A stretch of DNA of 38,561 nucleotides, taken from Desulfovibrionaceae bacterium CG1_02_65_16. GTDB taxonomy: Bacteria; Desulfobacterota; Desulfovibrionia; Desulfovibrionales; Desulfovibrionaceae. The notes beneath the pieces were generated by a model. It did not search any database, had not been told where the DNA came from, and worked only from the letters and a program-made list of their open reading frames with translations. Position numbers and translations under genes: made by a program. Below, piece after piece: positions 1 through 6,442 of this stretch. Positions within the stretch are counted from its first letter, which is position 1; each line of letters opens with the position of its first letter. The stretch is from the NCBI GenBank assembly GCA_001871085.1, contig MNUQ01000153.1, positions 1 to 38,561 of the forward strand, read 5' to 3'.

Positions 1-71
1 GCGGGAGTCATCCGGCGAAAGGGCGGCGGCGCGGATTGCCCTGGGCGGCCGCGTCTGCTACAGCCGGAGGC

Positions 72-90
72 GGCGGGGCGCTCCCCCGCC
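72..90 (+). other. GC hairpin upstream of the cyclophilin gene
   Basis: A 7-bp perfect inverted repeat, GGCGGGG (72-78) with CCCCGCC (84-90) and a 5-nt loop. It has no T-run after it. It lies in the 5' leader of the cyclophilin gene or at the end of whatever precedes the window. No gene is visible in bases 1-118. Confidence 0.35.
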
Positions 91-118
91 CCAACCGCAG
101 AACAAAGGAGTCATAGAG

Positions 119-703
119 ATGCAGCGTTTTTCCCGTCTGTTGCTGGCCGCCGTTTTTGTCCTGGCGCTGGCCGCGCCTGGTTTCGCCGCCGATCCCGGCA
201 AGGTTTTGGTGAAGCTGGAGACCACCAAGGGCGACATCGTGCTTGAACTGGATAAAAAAAACGCCCCGATCACGGTGGCGAACTTTCTGCGCTATGCGCA
301 AACCGGTCATTACGACGGCACCATTTTTCACCGTGTCATCAACGGCTTCATGATCCAGGGCGGCGGGTATGACGTGAACATGAAGGAGCGTCCCACCGGC
401 AAGGCCATTCAGAACGAGGCCGACAACGGGCTCAAAAATGAGCTGTACACCGTCGCCATGGCGCGCACCTCGGACCCGAATTCCGCCACGGACCAGTTCT
501 TCATCAACGTGAAGAACAATGCCTCCCTTAATTACTGGGGCAAGTCGACGGCGGGTTGGGGCTATGCCGTGTTTGGCAAGGTGGTGGAAGGCAAGCGCGT
601 GGTGGACGAGATCAAGGGCGTGCCCACCGGGCGCCACGGCATGTTCGACGACGTGCCTCTCAAGCCCGTGGTCATCAACAAGGTCAGCATCGTCGCCCAG
701 TAG
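119..703 (+). CDS. Exported cyclophilin-type peptidyl-prolyl cis-trans isomerase
   Basis: 194 aa. Catalyses cis-trans isomerisation of X-Pro bonds during folding of exported proteins. Residues 1-23 form a Sec-type signal peptide (basic start, hydrophobic core, cleavage near GFA/A), so the protein should act in the periplasm. The cyclophilin fold follows directly. The active-site block IFHRVINGFMIQGG carries the expected Arg72, Phe77 and Gln80, and later motifs include MARTSDPNSATDQFFIN and YAVFGKVVEG. The length matches the single-domain PpiA-like bacterial class. The ATG has an AAAGGAG site at 104-110, 8 nt upstream. The gene appears monocistronic, because a strong terminator follows at 725-759. 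The assignment as a cyclophilin is firm; the orthology (ppiA versus other cyclophilins) is not. Confidence 0.95.
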   Translation: MQRFSRLLLAAVFVLALAAPGFAADPGKVLVKLETTKGDIVLELDKKNAPITVANFLRYAQTGHYDGTIFHRVINGFMIQGGGYDVNMKERPTGKAIQNEADNGLKNELYTVAMARTSDPNSATDQFFINVKNNASLNYWGKSTAGWGYAVFGKVVEGKRVVDEIKGVPTGRHGMFDDVPLKPVVINKVSIVAQ

Positions 704-724
704 ACGCCGCTGCGATGCGTTTTC

Positions 725-759
725 GCGGCCCTTCGCCCTTGGCGGGGGGCCGCTTTTTT
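725..759 (+). terminator. Intrinsic terminator of the cyclophilin gene
   Basis: The stem GCGGCCC (725-731) pairs with GGGCCGC (747-753) and is followed directly by six T residues (754-759). It is placed 22 nt after the stop codon. A-residues on the other side may also let it serve the convergent minus-strand ORF. Confidence 0.85.
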
Positions 760-793
760 GCGCCCTGTGCCCGGCGAACCAGGACAGCCGGGC

Positions 794-1015
794 CTAGGCG
801 GCCTGAAAAGGGCCGTCGAAGTCCGGCTCGCCGCCGGCCAGGGTGTCCAGGCTTTCGCGCAGGCGCTGCTCCGCCTCGACGCGGGGCAGGCTGCGGCCGT
901 GGCGAAGCAGGGTGTACACAAGGGCCGAGGGCCGGACGGCGCACGTTGCGGCGTTTTTTTGCGCGGCTGGGGTGTTGGTCTTGGCTGTTTTGGGAGCGGG
1001 CAGCAGTAGGAGCAT
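794..1015 (-). CDS. Small hypothetical protein, 73 aa
   Basis: 73 aa, no family recognised. It is weakly supported. The ATG has a GGAG ribosome-binding site 8 nt upstream on the minus strand. The frame is bounded by a terminator on each side (725-759 and 1145-1174), so it fills a gap that would otherwise be empty. The N-terminus is short and hydrophobic (MLLLLPAP) but no convincing signal peptide or membrane segment follows. The C-terminal half (VEAEQRLRESLDTLAGGEPDFDGPF) looks helical and acidic, as in real small soluble proteins. No promoter was identified. It could also be chance coding in GC-rich DNA. Confidence 0.4.
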   Translation of the reverse strand: MLLLLPAPKTAKTNTPAAQKNAATCAVRPSALVYTLLRHGRSLPRVEAEQRLRESLDTLAGGEPDFDGPFQAA

Positions 1016-1144
1016 GGCGTGTTCTCCATCCCGGCGTGTCTGGCCGTGATCTGGGCGGAGCGGGGTTCGCCGCCGCCGGAAGCAACCCTGCCTTGCCGGC
1101 GTGTCGGGAGAACGGCGCGGCCGTTACATTTTGCGTTTCGCAAT

Positions 1145-1174
1145 AAAAAAGGCCCCGCGTAGCGCCGGGGCCTT
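1145..1174 (-). terminator. Intrinsic terminator of fadD
   Basis: Read on the minus strand, AAGGCCCCG (complement of 1166-1174) pairs with CGGGGCCTT (complement of 1149-1157) around an 8-nt loop. The stem ends in a run of T (complement of 1145-1150). It begins 25 nt past the fadD stop codon. Confidence 0.85.
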
Positions 1175-1198
1175 GGAGGCGAACAGAACGAAAGGGGG

Positions 1199-2926
1199 TT
1201 ACGCGCCGCCGCTGGCGTTGTCCTGCACGGGGGGAACGCCGCAGGCGCGGTCGCGTTCGGCCTCCTCGGCGCGCAGGGCCCGGCGCAGCACCTTGCCCAC
1301 CATGGTCTTGGGCAGGCTTTCGCGGAACTCCACGTGGCGCGGCACCTTGTAGCCCGCCAGCTTGTGCCGGCAAAAGGCGATGATCTCGGCCTTGGTCGGC
1401 TTTTCGCCCGGCCTGGGCACCACGAACACCTTGACCACCTCGCCGCGCGCGTCGCAGGGAATGCCCACGGCCACGGCCTCGTGCACCTTGGGATGCTGGT
1501 GCAGAATCTCGTCGATTTCGCGCGGGTAGATGTTGTAGCCGGCGCTGATGATGAGGTCCTTCTTGCGGTCCACGATGAAGAAGTAGCCGTCCTCGTCCAT
1601 GTAGGCGATGTCGCCGGTGTAGAGCCAGCCATTGCGCAGCACGTCGGCGGTGTCGTCCGGCCGGTTGAAGTAGCCGGCCATGACCTGCGGGCCGCGCACG
1701 GCCAGCTCGCCCATTTTGCCCGGGGGCAGCGGGGGGCCACCCACGTCCATGTCCACTATCTTGGCCTCGGTGCCGGGCACGGGCAGACCGATGGAGCCGT
1801 GCTTGGCCACGCCGTGCAGCGGGTTGATGTGCGTCACCGGGCTGGCCTCGGAAAGGCCGTAGCCCTCGCAGATGCGCGCGCCGGTGGCGGCGCGGAACTG
1901 GTCGAACCACTCAACGGGCATGGGGGCCGAGCCGGACACGCAGTAACGGATGGACTTGAGGTCGTACTGGCCGACGTTTTTTTGCTGCAACAGCGAAATG
2001 TACACCGAGGGCGCGCCCGGAAACACCGTGGGCTTTTCCTTCTGGATGGTCTTGAGCACGTCCGTGGGTGAATAACGGGGGAAGGGAATCTGCGTGGCGC
2101 CAAGGGCCGTGCACAGGTTGAGCGACACCGTGAGGCCGTAGATGTGGAAGTAGGGCAGCACGCCCAAAAAGGACTCGGGCTGCTCGCCCATGCCGGGCAA
2201 CATGGCCTTGCACTGCTGCACGTTGGCGCACAGGTTGGCGTGGGTGATCATGCAGCCCTTGGCCAGGCCCGTGGTGCCGCCGGTGTATTGCAAAAGGGCC
2301 AGGTCCTTTTGCGGAATGACGCCCTCGGCCGTGAAGGTGGAGAGCCCGCTCATGAGCGCGCTCCAGGTGTGCACGACCTTGCCGTCGAAAGGCACCTTGC
2401 GGGTGTTGCCCTCGCGCCAGGCGCGCAGCCTGTAGAGCATGTTCATGGGGAAGCGCAGACTGTCGGCTATGCTGGTGACAAAAAATTTCTCCACGGGCAG
2501 CTGCGGCCGCAAAGGCTCTATCTTGTTCCACAACAGGTCGAGAACGATGAGGAAGCGCGCGCCGGAGTCGTTGAACTGGTGGACGATCTCCGTTTCCATG
2601 TACAGCGGATTGGTGAAGACCACGGTGCCGCCGGCGCGCAGCACGCCCCAATAGGCGATGATGGCCTGCGGGGTGTTGGGCAGCATGACGGCCACGCGGT
2701 CGCCGCGCTTGAGGCCATGCCGGCGCAGGTTGGCCGCGACCAGGCCGGAAAGTTTGACGAGCTTGGCGTAGGTTATGCTTACGTTTTGGAAGACGACAGC
2801 CGGGCGGTCGGGCCAGCGCTTTGCCGCCTCGAAGAGCAGCTCGAAAAGCGGCTTAATATCAAGTGGCGGAACTTGTGGAACATTTTGATCGTAATGCTTG
2901 AGCCAGGGGCGGTCAATCTCGGGCAT
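1199..2926 (-). CDS. fadD: Long-chain fatty-acid--CoA ligase (AMP-forming)
   Basis: 575 aa, typical length for the ANL-superfamily acyl-CoA synthetases. Activates a carboxylic acid with ATP to an acyl-AMP and then transfers it to CoA. Visible motifs in order: the P-loop YTGGTTGLAKG (214-224), EGYGLSE (354-360), GWLYTGD (433-439), the hinge IVDRKKDLI (451-459) with Asp453, and the C-terminal catalytic Lys545 in KTMVGKVLRR. No transmembrane segment is obvious. The ATG at 2926 has GAGG 7 nt upstream, a good sigma-70 promoter at 2971-2999 and a terminator at 1145-1174, so it looks monocistronic. No other beta-oxidation gene is in the window. A role in recycling exogenous or membrane fatty acids is inference. 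Chain-length preference cannot be read from the sequence. Confidence 0.93.
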   Translation of the reverse strand: MPEIDRPWLKHYDQNVPQVPPLDIKPLFELLFEAAKRWPDRPAVVFQNVSITYAKLVKLSGLVAANLRRHGLKRGDRVAVMLPNTPQAIIAYWGVLRAGGTVVFTNPLYMETEIVHQFNDSGARFLIVLDLLWNKIEPLRPQLPVEKFFVTSIADSLRFPMNMLYRLRAWREGNTRKVPFDGKVVHTWSALMSGLSTFTAEGVIPQKDLALLQYTGGTTGLAKGCMITHANLCANVQQCKAMLPGMGEQPESFLGVLPYFHIYGLTVSLNLCTALGATQIPFPRYSPTDVLKTIQKEKPTVFPGAPSVYISLLQQKNVGQYDLKSIRYCVSGSAPMPVEWFDQFRAATGARICEGYGLSEASPVTHINPLHGVAKHGSIGLPVPGTEAKIVDMDVGGPPLPPGKMGELAVRGPQVMAGYFNRPDDTADVLRNGWLYTGDIAYMDEDGYFFIVDRKKDLIISAGYNIYPREIDEILHQHPKVHEAVAVGIPCDARGEVVKVFVVPRPGEKPTKAEIIAFCRHKLAGYKVPRHVEFRESLPKTMVGKVLRRALRAEEAERDRACGVPPVQDNASGGA

Positions 2927-2970
2927 GGTCCAACCTCATGGAACGGTCATGGGACATGAAAGGCCGCAGG

Positions 2971-2999
2971 ACTATAGTTGCGCGCACCGTATGTGGCAA
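2971..2999 (-). promoter_or_regulatory. Sigma-70-type promoter of fadD
   Basis: On the minus strand a -35 TTGCCA (complement of 2994-2999, 5/6 matches), a 17-nt spacer and a -10 TATAGT (complement of 2971-2976, 5/6 matches). Transcription would start near 2964, about 38 nt before the ATG. Confidence 0.7.
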
Positions 3000-3146
3000 G
3001 GGGAAAACGCCCGTGGAATTTTAAACGGATCGCCGCTGGATATCGGGTTTGTGACGCGGATTATTTGTTATGTCTATGAATGATTTTGGCCTTTCCGGGT
3101 GGGGTAATGTAATTTTCTGCTTCTGCCGAATAAACCTAGGGGCGCG

Positions 3147-3175
3147 TTGACAGCAACGGCTTTGTGAGTTTAAAC
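3147..3175 (+). promoter_or_regulatory. Possible promoter of the regulator-neuB-cheV run
   Basis: A perfect -35 hexamer TTGACA lies at 3147-3152. At 17 nt spacing the -10 candidate is TTAAAC (3170-3175), only 3/6 matches. It is the best sigma-70-like site in the 412-bp gap between fadD and the regulator. If used, the leader would be about 155 nt and would contain the palindromes at 3197-3289. Confidence 0.35.
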
Positions 3176-3196
3176 AGGAATTGAAAACAAACAAAG

Positions 3197-3217
3197 ATCA
3201 TTGATGAAGTGAATGAT
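3197..3217 (+). repeat. Inverted repeat ATCATT-N9-AATGAT
   Basis: A perfect 6-bp inverted repeat with a 9-nt centre, placed about 25 bp downstream of the possible -10 element. The size and spacing suit a dimeric winged-helix regulator. The downstream gene encodes such a protein, so an operator role is possible but unproven. Confidence 0.35.
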
Positions 3218-3242
3218 TCCAGGGTGGCTAGCCCGGAATTTG

Positions 3243-3261
3243 CATGTTCTTGAACATGTTC
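3243..3261 (+). repeat. Overlapping palindromes CATGTTC-TT-GAACATG-TTC
   Basis: CATGTTC (3243-3249) and GAACATG (3252-3258) form a perfect 7-bp inverted repeat with a 2-nt centre. The last ten bases, GAACATGTTC (3252-3261), are themselves a perfect palindrome. The heptamer CATGTTC occurs twice in direct orientation (3243 and 3255). This interleaved arrangement is typical of a cooperative operator. It lies 78 bp before the start of the winged-helix regulator. Confidence 0.5.
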
Positions 3262-3263
3262 GT

Positions 3264-3289
3264 GGTCCGGCAGTCTCTTCCCCCGGACC
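3264..3289 (+). other. Leader hairpin GGTCCGG-N12-CCGGACC
   Basis: A perfect 7-bp GC-rich stem (3264-3270 with 3283-3289) immediately follows the palindromes at 3243-3261. There is no T-run, so it is not an intrinsic terminator. It would form in the 5' leader of the regulator transcript. Confidence 0.4.
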
Positions 3290-3338
3290 GGGCACACGGG
3301 ATTTCTGGCTTTACGACCGCGCATCAACCATCGGGTGA

Positions 3339-3959
3339 ATGAACATGCTGCTTGCAGACGGAAAATACCTCAAGCCCAGCAAGGAGACCAGGGTGCTCGC
3401 CATTCTGGATTCCCTGTCGCAGGATTCGGCCCTGTCGCAGTTTGAACTTGGCCGCAGGCTCAAACTCAGCGGCGCCATGGTCAACCAGTATCTTAAGCTG
3501 TTGCAGGAGCGGAACCTTATCGAGTTCCGCCCGGTGAACGGCAAAAGCTACCGCTACGTGCTCACCAGCGGGGGCGAGAAAAGCCGCCAGCAAATGTTCA
3601 GCGACTATTCGAGCGAAACCATCCGCCTGTACACCAACATCAAGGATTTCATCCTCTCCAAGCTGCGCGGCCTGGAGCTGCGCGGCAGCAAGAAGATCGC
3701 GCTGTTCGGCGCCTCGGAAACCTGCGAGGTGGTGCTTTCCGCCCTGCGCGACACCGCCTTTCAGGTGGTCGTCGTTGTGGACAACGACGTGGAGAAGCAT
3801 GGCGCTTTGTTCCACGGATACGTCATTTCGTCGCCCGTGGTGCTGGAACACGTGGATTGCCAGGCCGTGGTCATCACCTCCTTTGGCCGTCAGGACGAAA
3901 TCTACCAGCAACTGCAGTCCGTCTCCACCAGGAGAGGGCTCGAGACCGTGAGGTTGTGA
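3339..3959 (+). CDS. Winged-helix transcriptional regulator with C-terminal Rossmann-like domain
   Basis: 206 aa. Residues about 16-72 form a MarR/ArsR-like winged helix (ETRVLAILDSLSQDSALSQ, then KLSGAMVNQYLKLLQERNLI as recognition helix, then the wing FRPVNGKSYRYVLT). Residues about 115-200 look like a small nucleotide- or cofactor-binding Rossmann domain (KKIALFGASETCEVVLSAL, then VVVVVDNDVEKHGALFHGY, then AVVITSFGRQDEI). This second half resembles the domain found in sugar-nucleotide and polysaccharide modification proteins. The start is uncertain: the ATG at 3339 has only a weak purine stretch before it, and a second ATG lies at 3345. The gene ends 2 nt before neuB, so the two are co-transcribed. 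It plausibly controls surface-sugar synthesis or its own operon through the palindromes at 3243-3261; that link is inference. Confidence 0.8.
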   Translation: MNMLLADGKYLKPSKETRVLAILDSLSQDSALSQFELGRRLKLSGAMVNQYLKLLQERNLIEFRPVNGKSYRYVLTSGGEKSRQQMFSDYSSETIRLYTNIKDFILSKLRGLELRGSKKIALFGASETCEVVLSALRDTAFQVVVVVDNDVEKHGALFHGYVISSPVVLEHVDCQAVVITSFGRQDEIYQQLQSVSTRRGLETVRL

Positions 3960-3961
3960 GC

Positions 3962-5062
3962 ATGGCGCATGTTACCTCCATTACGCTTCCCAACGGCCGG
4001 CAGATCGGCCAGGGGCACCCCTGCTTCATCGTTGCCGAGGTGGGCAACAACCACCAGGGCGACATGGCCACGGCCCGCCGCATGGTCGAGGAGGCCGCGC
4101 GGGCCGGAGTTCAGGCCGTGAAGTTTCAGAAGCGGCACATGGAGTCTTTGCTGACCCGGGCCGGCCGCGAGGCTCCCTATACCGGAGCCAACAGTTTCGG
4201 CCCCACCTATGGCGCGCACCGTGAGGCGCTGGAGCTTTCCGCCGCACAAATGGCGGAGCTCAAGGCCTTGTCCGAGTCCCTGGGGCTGGTGTTTTTCGCC
4301 TCCGCCTGGGACGAGGTGAGCCTGGGCGAAATGCTTGGCATCGGCATGCCGGTCATCAAGGTCTGCTCCGCCGACGTGACCAACCTGCCCCTGGTGCGCA
4401 AGGTGGCCGAAAGCGGCCTGCCCGTCATCATGAGCACCGGCATGAGCAGCCTGGAGGAGATCGACGCCGCGGTCGCGGTCATTCGCAGCCGGCACGAAAG
4501 CATCGTGTTGCTGCACTGCAACAGCTCCTACCCCTGCGCCGAGGAAAAAATCGGCCTGCCGGTGATGGAGACCCTGCGCGAGCGCTACAATCTTCCCGTG
4601 GGCTATTCCGGGCACGAGCGCGGCTTGGCTCCCAGTGTGGCCGCCGTGGCCCTGGGCGCCTGCGTGGTGGAGCGCCACTTCACCCTCGACAAGAACCAGA
4701 TCGGCACGGACCACAAGGCCTCGCTGGAACCCGCGGAGCTCGCCCAGCTGGTGCGCATGATCCGCGAGGTGGAGGCCTGCATGATCCTCAAAGGCAAGAA
4801 GGTGTTCCCCGAGGAGCAGGCCTCGGCCAAGAAGCTGCGCAAATGCATGGTGTTCTCGCGTGATCTGCCCGCCGGGCATGTGGTCACCTCCGCCGATTTG
4901 ACCACGCGCAGCCCGCTGGACGGCATTTCCCCCGTGCACTGGGAGGAAGTGCTTGGCGCGGCGCTGCTGCGCTCCGTGAAGCACGAGGAGCCGTTGCAGT
5001 GGGAGCTGCTCGCCCTTGCCCGCCCGCAGGCCCGCACGGCGGCGCTTTCCACCAGCAGGTAG
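3962..5062 (+). CDS. neuB: N-acetylneuraminate synthase family protein (NeuB/SpsE/PseI/LegI-type)
   Basis: 366 aa from the ATG at 3962. An in-frame extension upstream overlaps the preceding gene and is not needed; GAGG lies upstream at the preferred start. Family members condense phosphoenolpyruvate with an N-acetyl-hexosamine to make a nonulosonic acid. The TIM-barrel domain begins with CFIVAEVGNNHQGDMATA and continues through VKFQKR, FFASAWDE, MPVIKVCSADVTNLPLV, VIMSTGMSS, LLHCNSSYPCAEE, VGYSGHERG and VVERHFTLDKN-GTDHKASL. An antifreeze-like SAF domain (about 298-345) follows, including LPAGHVVTSADLTTRSP. Which sugar acid is made (sialic, legionaminic or pseudaminic) cannot be decided. The neighbouring genes contain no CMP-sugar synthetase, epimerase or aminotransferase, so the rest of the pathway must lie elsewhere. 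Confidence 0.88.
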   Translation: MAHVTSITLPNGRQIGQGHPCFIVAEVGNNHQGDMATARRMVEEAARAGVQAVKFQKRHMESLLTRAGREAPYTGANSFGPTYGAHREALELSAAQMAELKALSESLGLVFFASAWDEVSLGEMLGIGMPVIKVCSADVTNLPLVRKVAESGLPVIMSTGMSSLEEIDAAVAVIRSRHESIVLLHCNSSYPCAEEKIGLPVMETLRERYNLPVGYSGHERGLAPSVAAVALGACVVERHFTLDKNQIGTDHKASLEPAELAQLVRMIREVEACMILKGKKVFPEEQASAKKLRKCMVFSRDLPAGHVVTSADLTTRSPLDGISPVHWEEVLGAALLRSVKHEEPLQWELLALARPQARTAALSTSR

Positions 5063-5146
5063 GAGGCCGCGTCTGAAACTTCCTTCCCCGGCGGGGCTGG
5101 CGTTGTCTGCCATGCTCGCGTATGGACGTCCCAAGGACGGTCGCGC

Positions 5147-6112
5147 ATGAAACAGACGAGCATCCTGCTTGAGACAGGCACCAACGAGCTGGAGATCATC
5201 GAGCTCTACATCACCGAGGCGGGGTCCCCCGACACGGAAGGCGGCGCGGAGCACAACGCATTTTTTGGCGTCAACGTGGCCAAGGTGTTGGAGATCATCG
5301 AATCGCCCCCGACGCTGGAGCCCTCGCCTTCCGCTGAACATCCAAGCTACCTCGGGGTCATCCCCCTGCGCGACATGGTCCTGCCTGTGGTGGACCTTGC
5401 CGTGTGGCTGAACGTGCGGCGCGTTCCCAACCAGCATGAGCCCATATTGGTGACGGAATTCAACGGCGTGCGCACGGGCTTTCTCGTTTCCGGCGTCACC
5501 ATGATCCACCGCGTGAGCTGGAGCGAGGTTGAGCCGCCCAGCCGCTATCTTTCCGACCTGCCCGGCAACTGCATCACCGGCACCGTGCGCCTGGACGAAC
5601 ACTTCGCCCTGCTGCTGGACCTGGAGCGCGCCCTGGTTGAGCTGAACGCGCTGGAGATGAAGGAGTCCGAGCATGTGGAGCCTCCGGCCGAGGAGATTCC
5701 CATGCACGTGCTTTTGGTGGATGACTCCACCTCGGTGCGCTTTTTGCTCAAGCGCAACTTCGAGAACGCCGGCTTCACCGTGGAGGCCAAGAACAACGGC
5801 GAGGACGCCTGGAATTTCCTCGCCGCGCTCAAAGAACAGGCGGCGGAGACTGGCCGGCCGGTGACCGAACTGCTCGACGCCGTCATCTCCGATGTGGAGA
5901 TGCCGCGCATGGACGGCTACACCCTGACCAAGAACGTCAAATCCGACGCGGTTCTTGGCGCGCTGCCCGTGGTGCTTTTCTCCTCGCTTATTTCGCCCAA
6001 CCTGCTGCACAAGGGGCAAAGCGTCGGCGCGGATGCGCAGATCACCAAGCCCGAGTTCGGCGGGCTGACCACCCAGGTGCGCGCCATGATTTTGGAGCGC
6101 CGGGCAAAATAG
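5147..6112 (+). CDS. cheV: Chemotaxis protein CheV (CheW-like domain plus receiver)
   Basis: 321 aa, the usual CheV length. A coupling protein that links chemoreceptors to the CheA kinase and adapts by phosphorylation. Residues about 12-168 form a CheW-like domain (FFGVNVAKVLEIIE, YLGVIPLRDMVLPVVDLAVWL, ITGTVRLDEHFALLLDLE). Residues about 187-318 form a receiver with the acidic pair Asp192/Asp193, phospho-acceptor Asp249 (VISDVEMPRMDGY), a Ser pair (279-280) and Lys301 (ITKPEF), so the receiver looks active. AAGGA lies about 9 nt upstream of the ATG. It follows neuB by 84 nt, a gap holding only a short CCCCG/CGGGG hairpin. No other chemotaxis gene is adjacent. A flagellin-glycosylation link to neuB is tempting but unsupported here. 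Confidence 0.95.
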   Translation: MKQTSILLETGTNELEIIELYITEAGSPDTEGGAEHNAFFGVNVAKVLEIIESPPTLEPSPSAEHPSYLGVIPLRDMVLPVVDLAVWLNVRRVPNQHEPILVTEFNGVRTGFLVSGVTMIHRVSWSEVEPPSRYLSDLPGNCITGTVRLDEHFALLLDLERALVELNALEMKESEHVEPPAEEIPMHVLLVDDSTSVRFLLKRNFENAGFTVEAKNNGEDAWNFLAALKEQAAETGRPVTELLDAVISDVEMPRMDGYTLTKNVKSDAVLGALPVVLFSSLISPNLLHKGQSVGADAQITKPEFGGLTTQVRAMILERRAK

Positions 6113-6116
6113 GGGC

Positions 6117-6146
6117 TTGACGTTTGCCGGGACTTCGGCGTAAGCA
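6117..6146 (+). promoter_or_regulatory. Possible promoter of the ilv leader
   Basis: TTGACG (6117-6122, 5/6 matches to the -35 consensus) starts 5 nt after the cheV stop. At 18 nt spacing the -10 candidate is TAAGCA (6141-6146), a poor match. It is the only reasonable -35 between cheV and the leader peptide. Read-through from cheV is the alternative. Confidence 0.35.
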
Positions 6147-6188
6147 TCAAGACAGTCAACAACCCCGCAACCTTCGAGTTGAAACGAC

Positions 6189-6305
6189 ATGAACCGCACC
6201 GCCGCCTGCACCGCCCTGGCCCTAGCCGCCCTGGACGCCCGCGCTGCTCTGCGGTCCGGCATTCTTGTCGTCGTAGTAGGCGTCGTAGGCGGCAACGCGT
6301 CGTAG
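6189..6305 (+). CDS. ivbL: ilv leader peptide (38 aa), attenuation control
   Basis: A 38-codon ORF too short to be called routinely. It starts with ATG at 6189 and ends with TAG at 6303-6305. The C-terminal part reads ILVVVVGVVGGNAS, with Ile, Leu and then six Val codons among seven (GTC GTC GTA GTA GGC GTC GTA, at 6267-6287). The first half is rich in Ala and Leu. The composition and the V-rich tail ending in G-N-A closely resemble the E. coli ilvB leader peptide, whose end is VVVVVGNAP. A GC-rich hairpin with a T-rich tail lies 23 nt after the stop, and ilvB starts 138 nt after it. This is the classical layout of ribosome-mediated attenuation by charged Val (and Leu/Ile) tRNA. The ribosome-binding site is weak (GAG about 10 nt upstream). 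Confidence 0.85.
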   Translation: MNRTAACTALALAALDARAALRSGILVVVVGVVGGNAS

Positions 6306-6327
6306 CGGGCAGGTTTATCACGAACCC

Positions 6328-6367
6328 AAACCCCCGCCGGCGCGAGTCGGCGGGGGGTTTTCGTTTC
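6328..6367 (+). terminator. Attenuator (leader terminator) of ilvBN
   Basis: The left arm AAACCCCCGCCG (6328-6339) pairs with CGGCGGGGGGTTT (right arm from 6348) around a short loop, leaving one bulged G. TTTTCGTTT follows. In the leader context this is the attenuator. Possible competing pairs are GGCGG (6288-6292) with CCGCC (6334-6338) and GCGGG (6305-6309) with CCCGC (6333-6337). Both would disrupt the left arm when a ribosome stalls on the Val codons. The pairings were found by eye; no folding energies were calculated. Confidence 0.8.
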
Positions 6368-6442
6368 CGGCCTGGATGAGAATCCGCGGAAAGCGCTCCC
6401 CGCCAAGACTCCCGCCCCGGGGCACCCACCTGGAGGTGTCTC

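Noticed and set aside
3252-3261. GAACATGTTC as a LexA box
   Set aside because: The Gram-positive type LexA site needs four bases between GAAC and GTTC; here there are two, and no SOS gene is adjacent.
3306-3321. TGGCTTTACGACCGCG as a sigma-54 promoter of the winged-helix regulator
   Set aside because: GG/GC spacing fits, but the -12 part reads CCGC instead of TTGC and the start would fall about 7 nt before the ATG.
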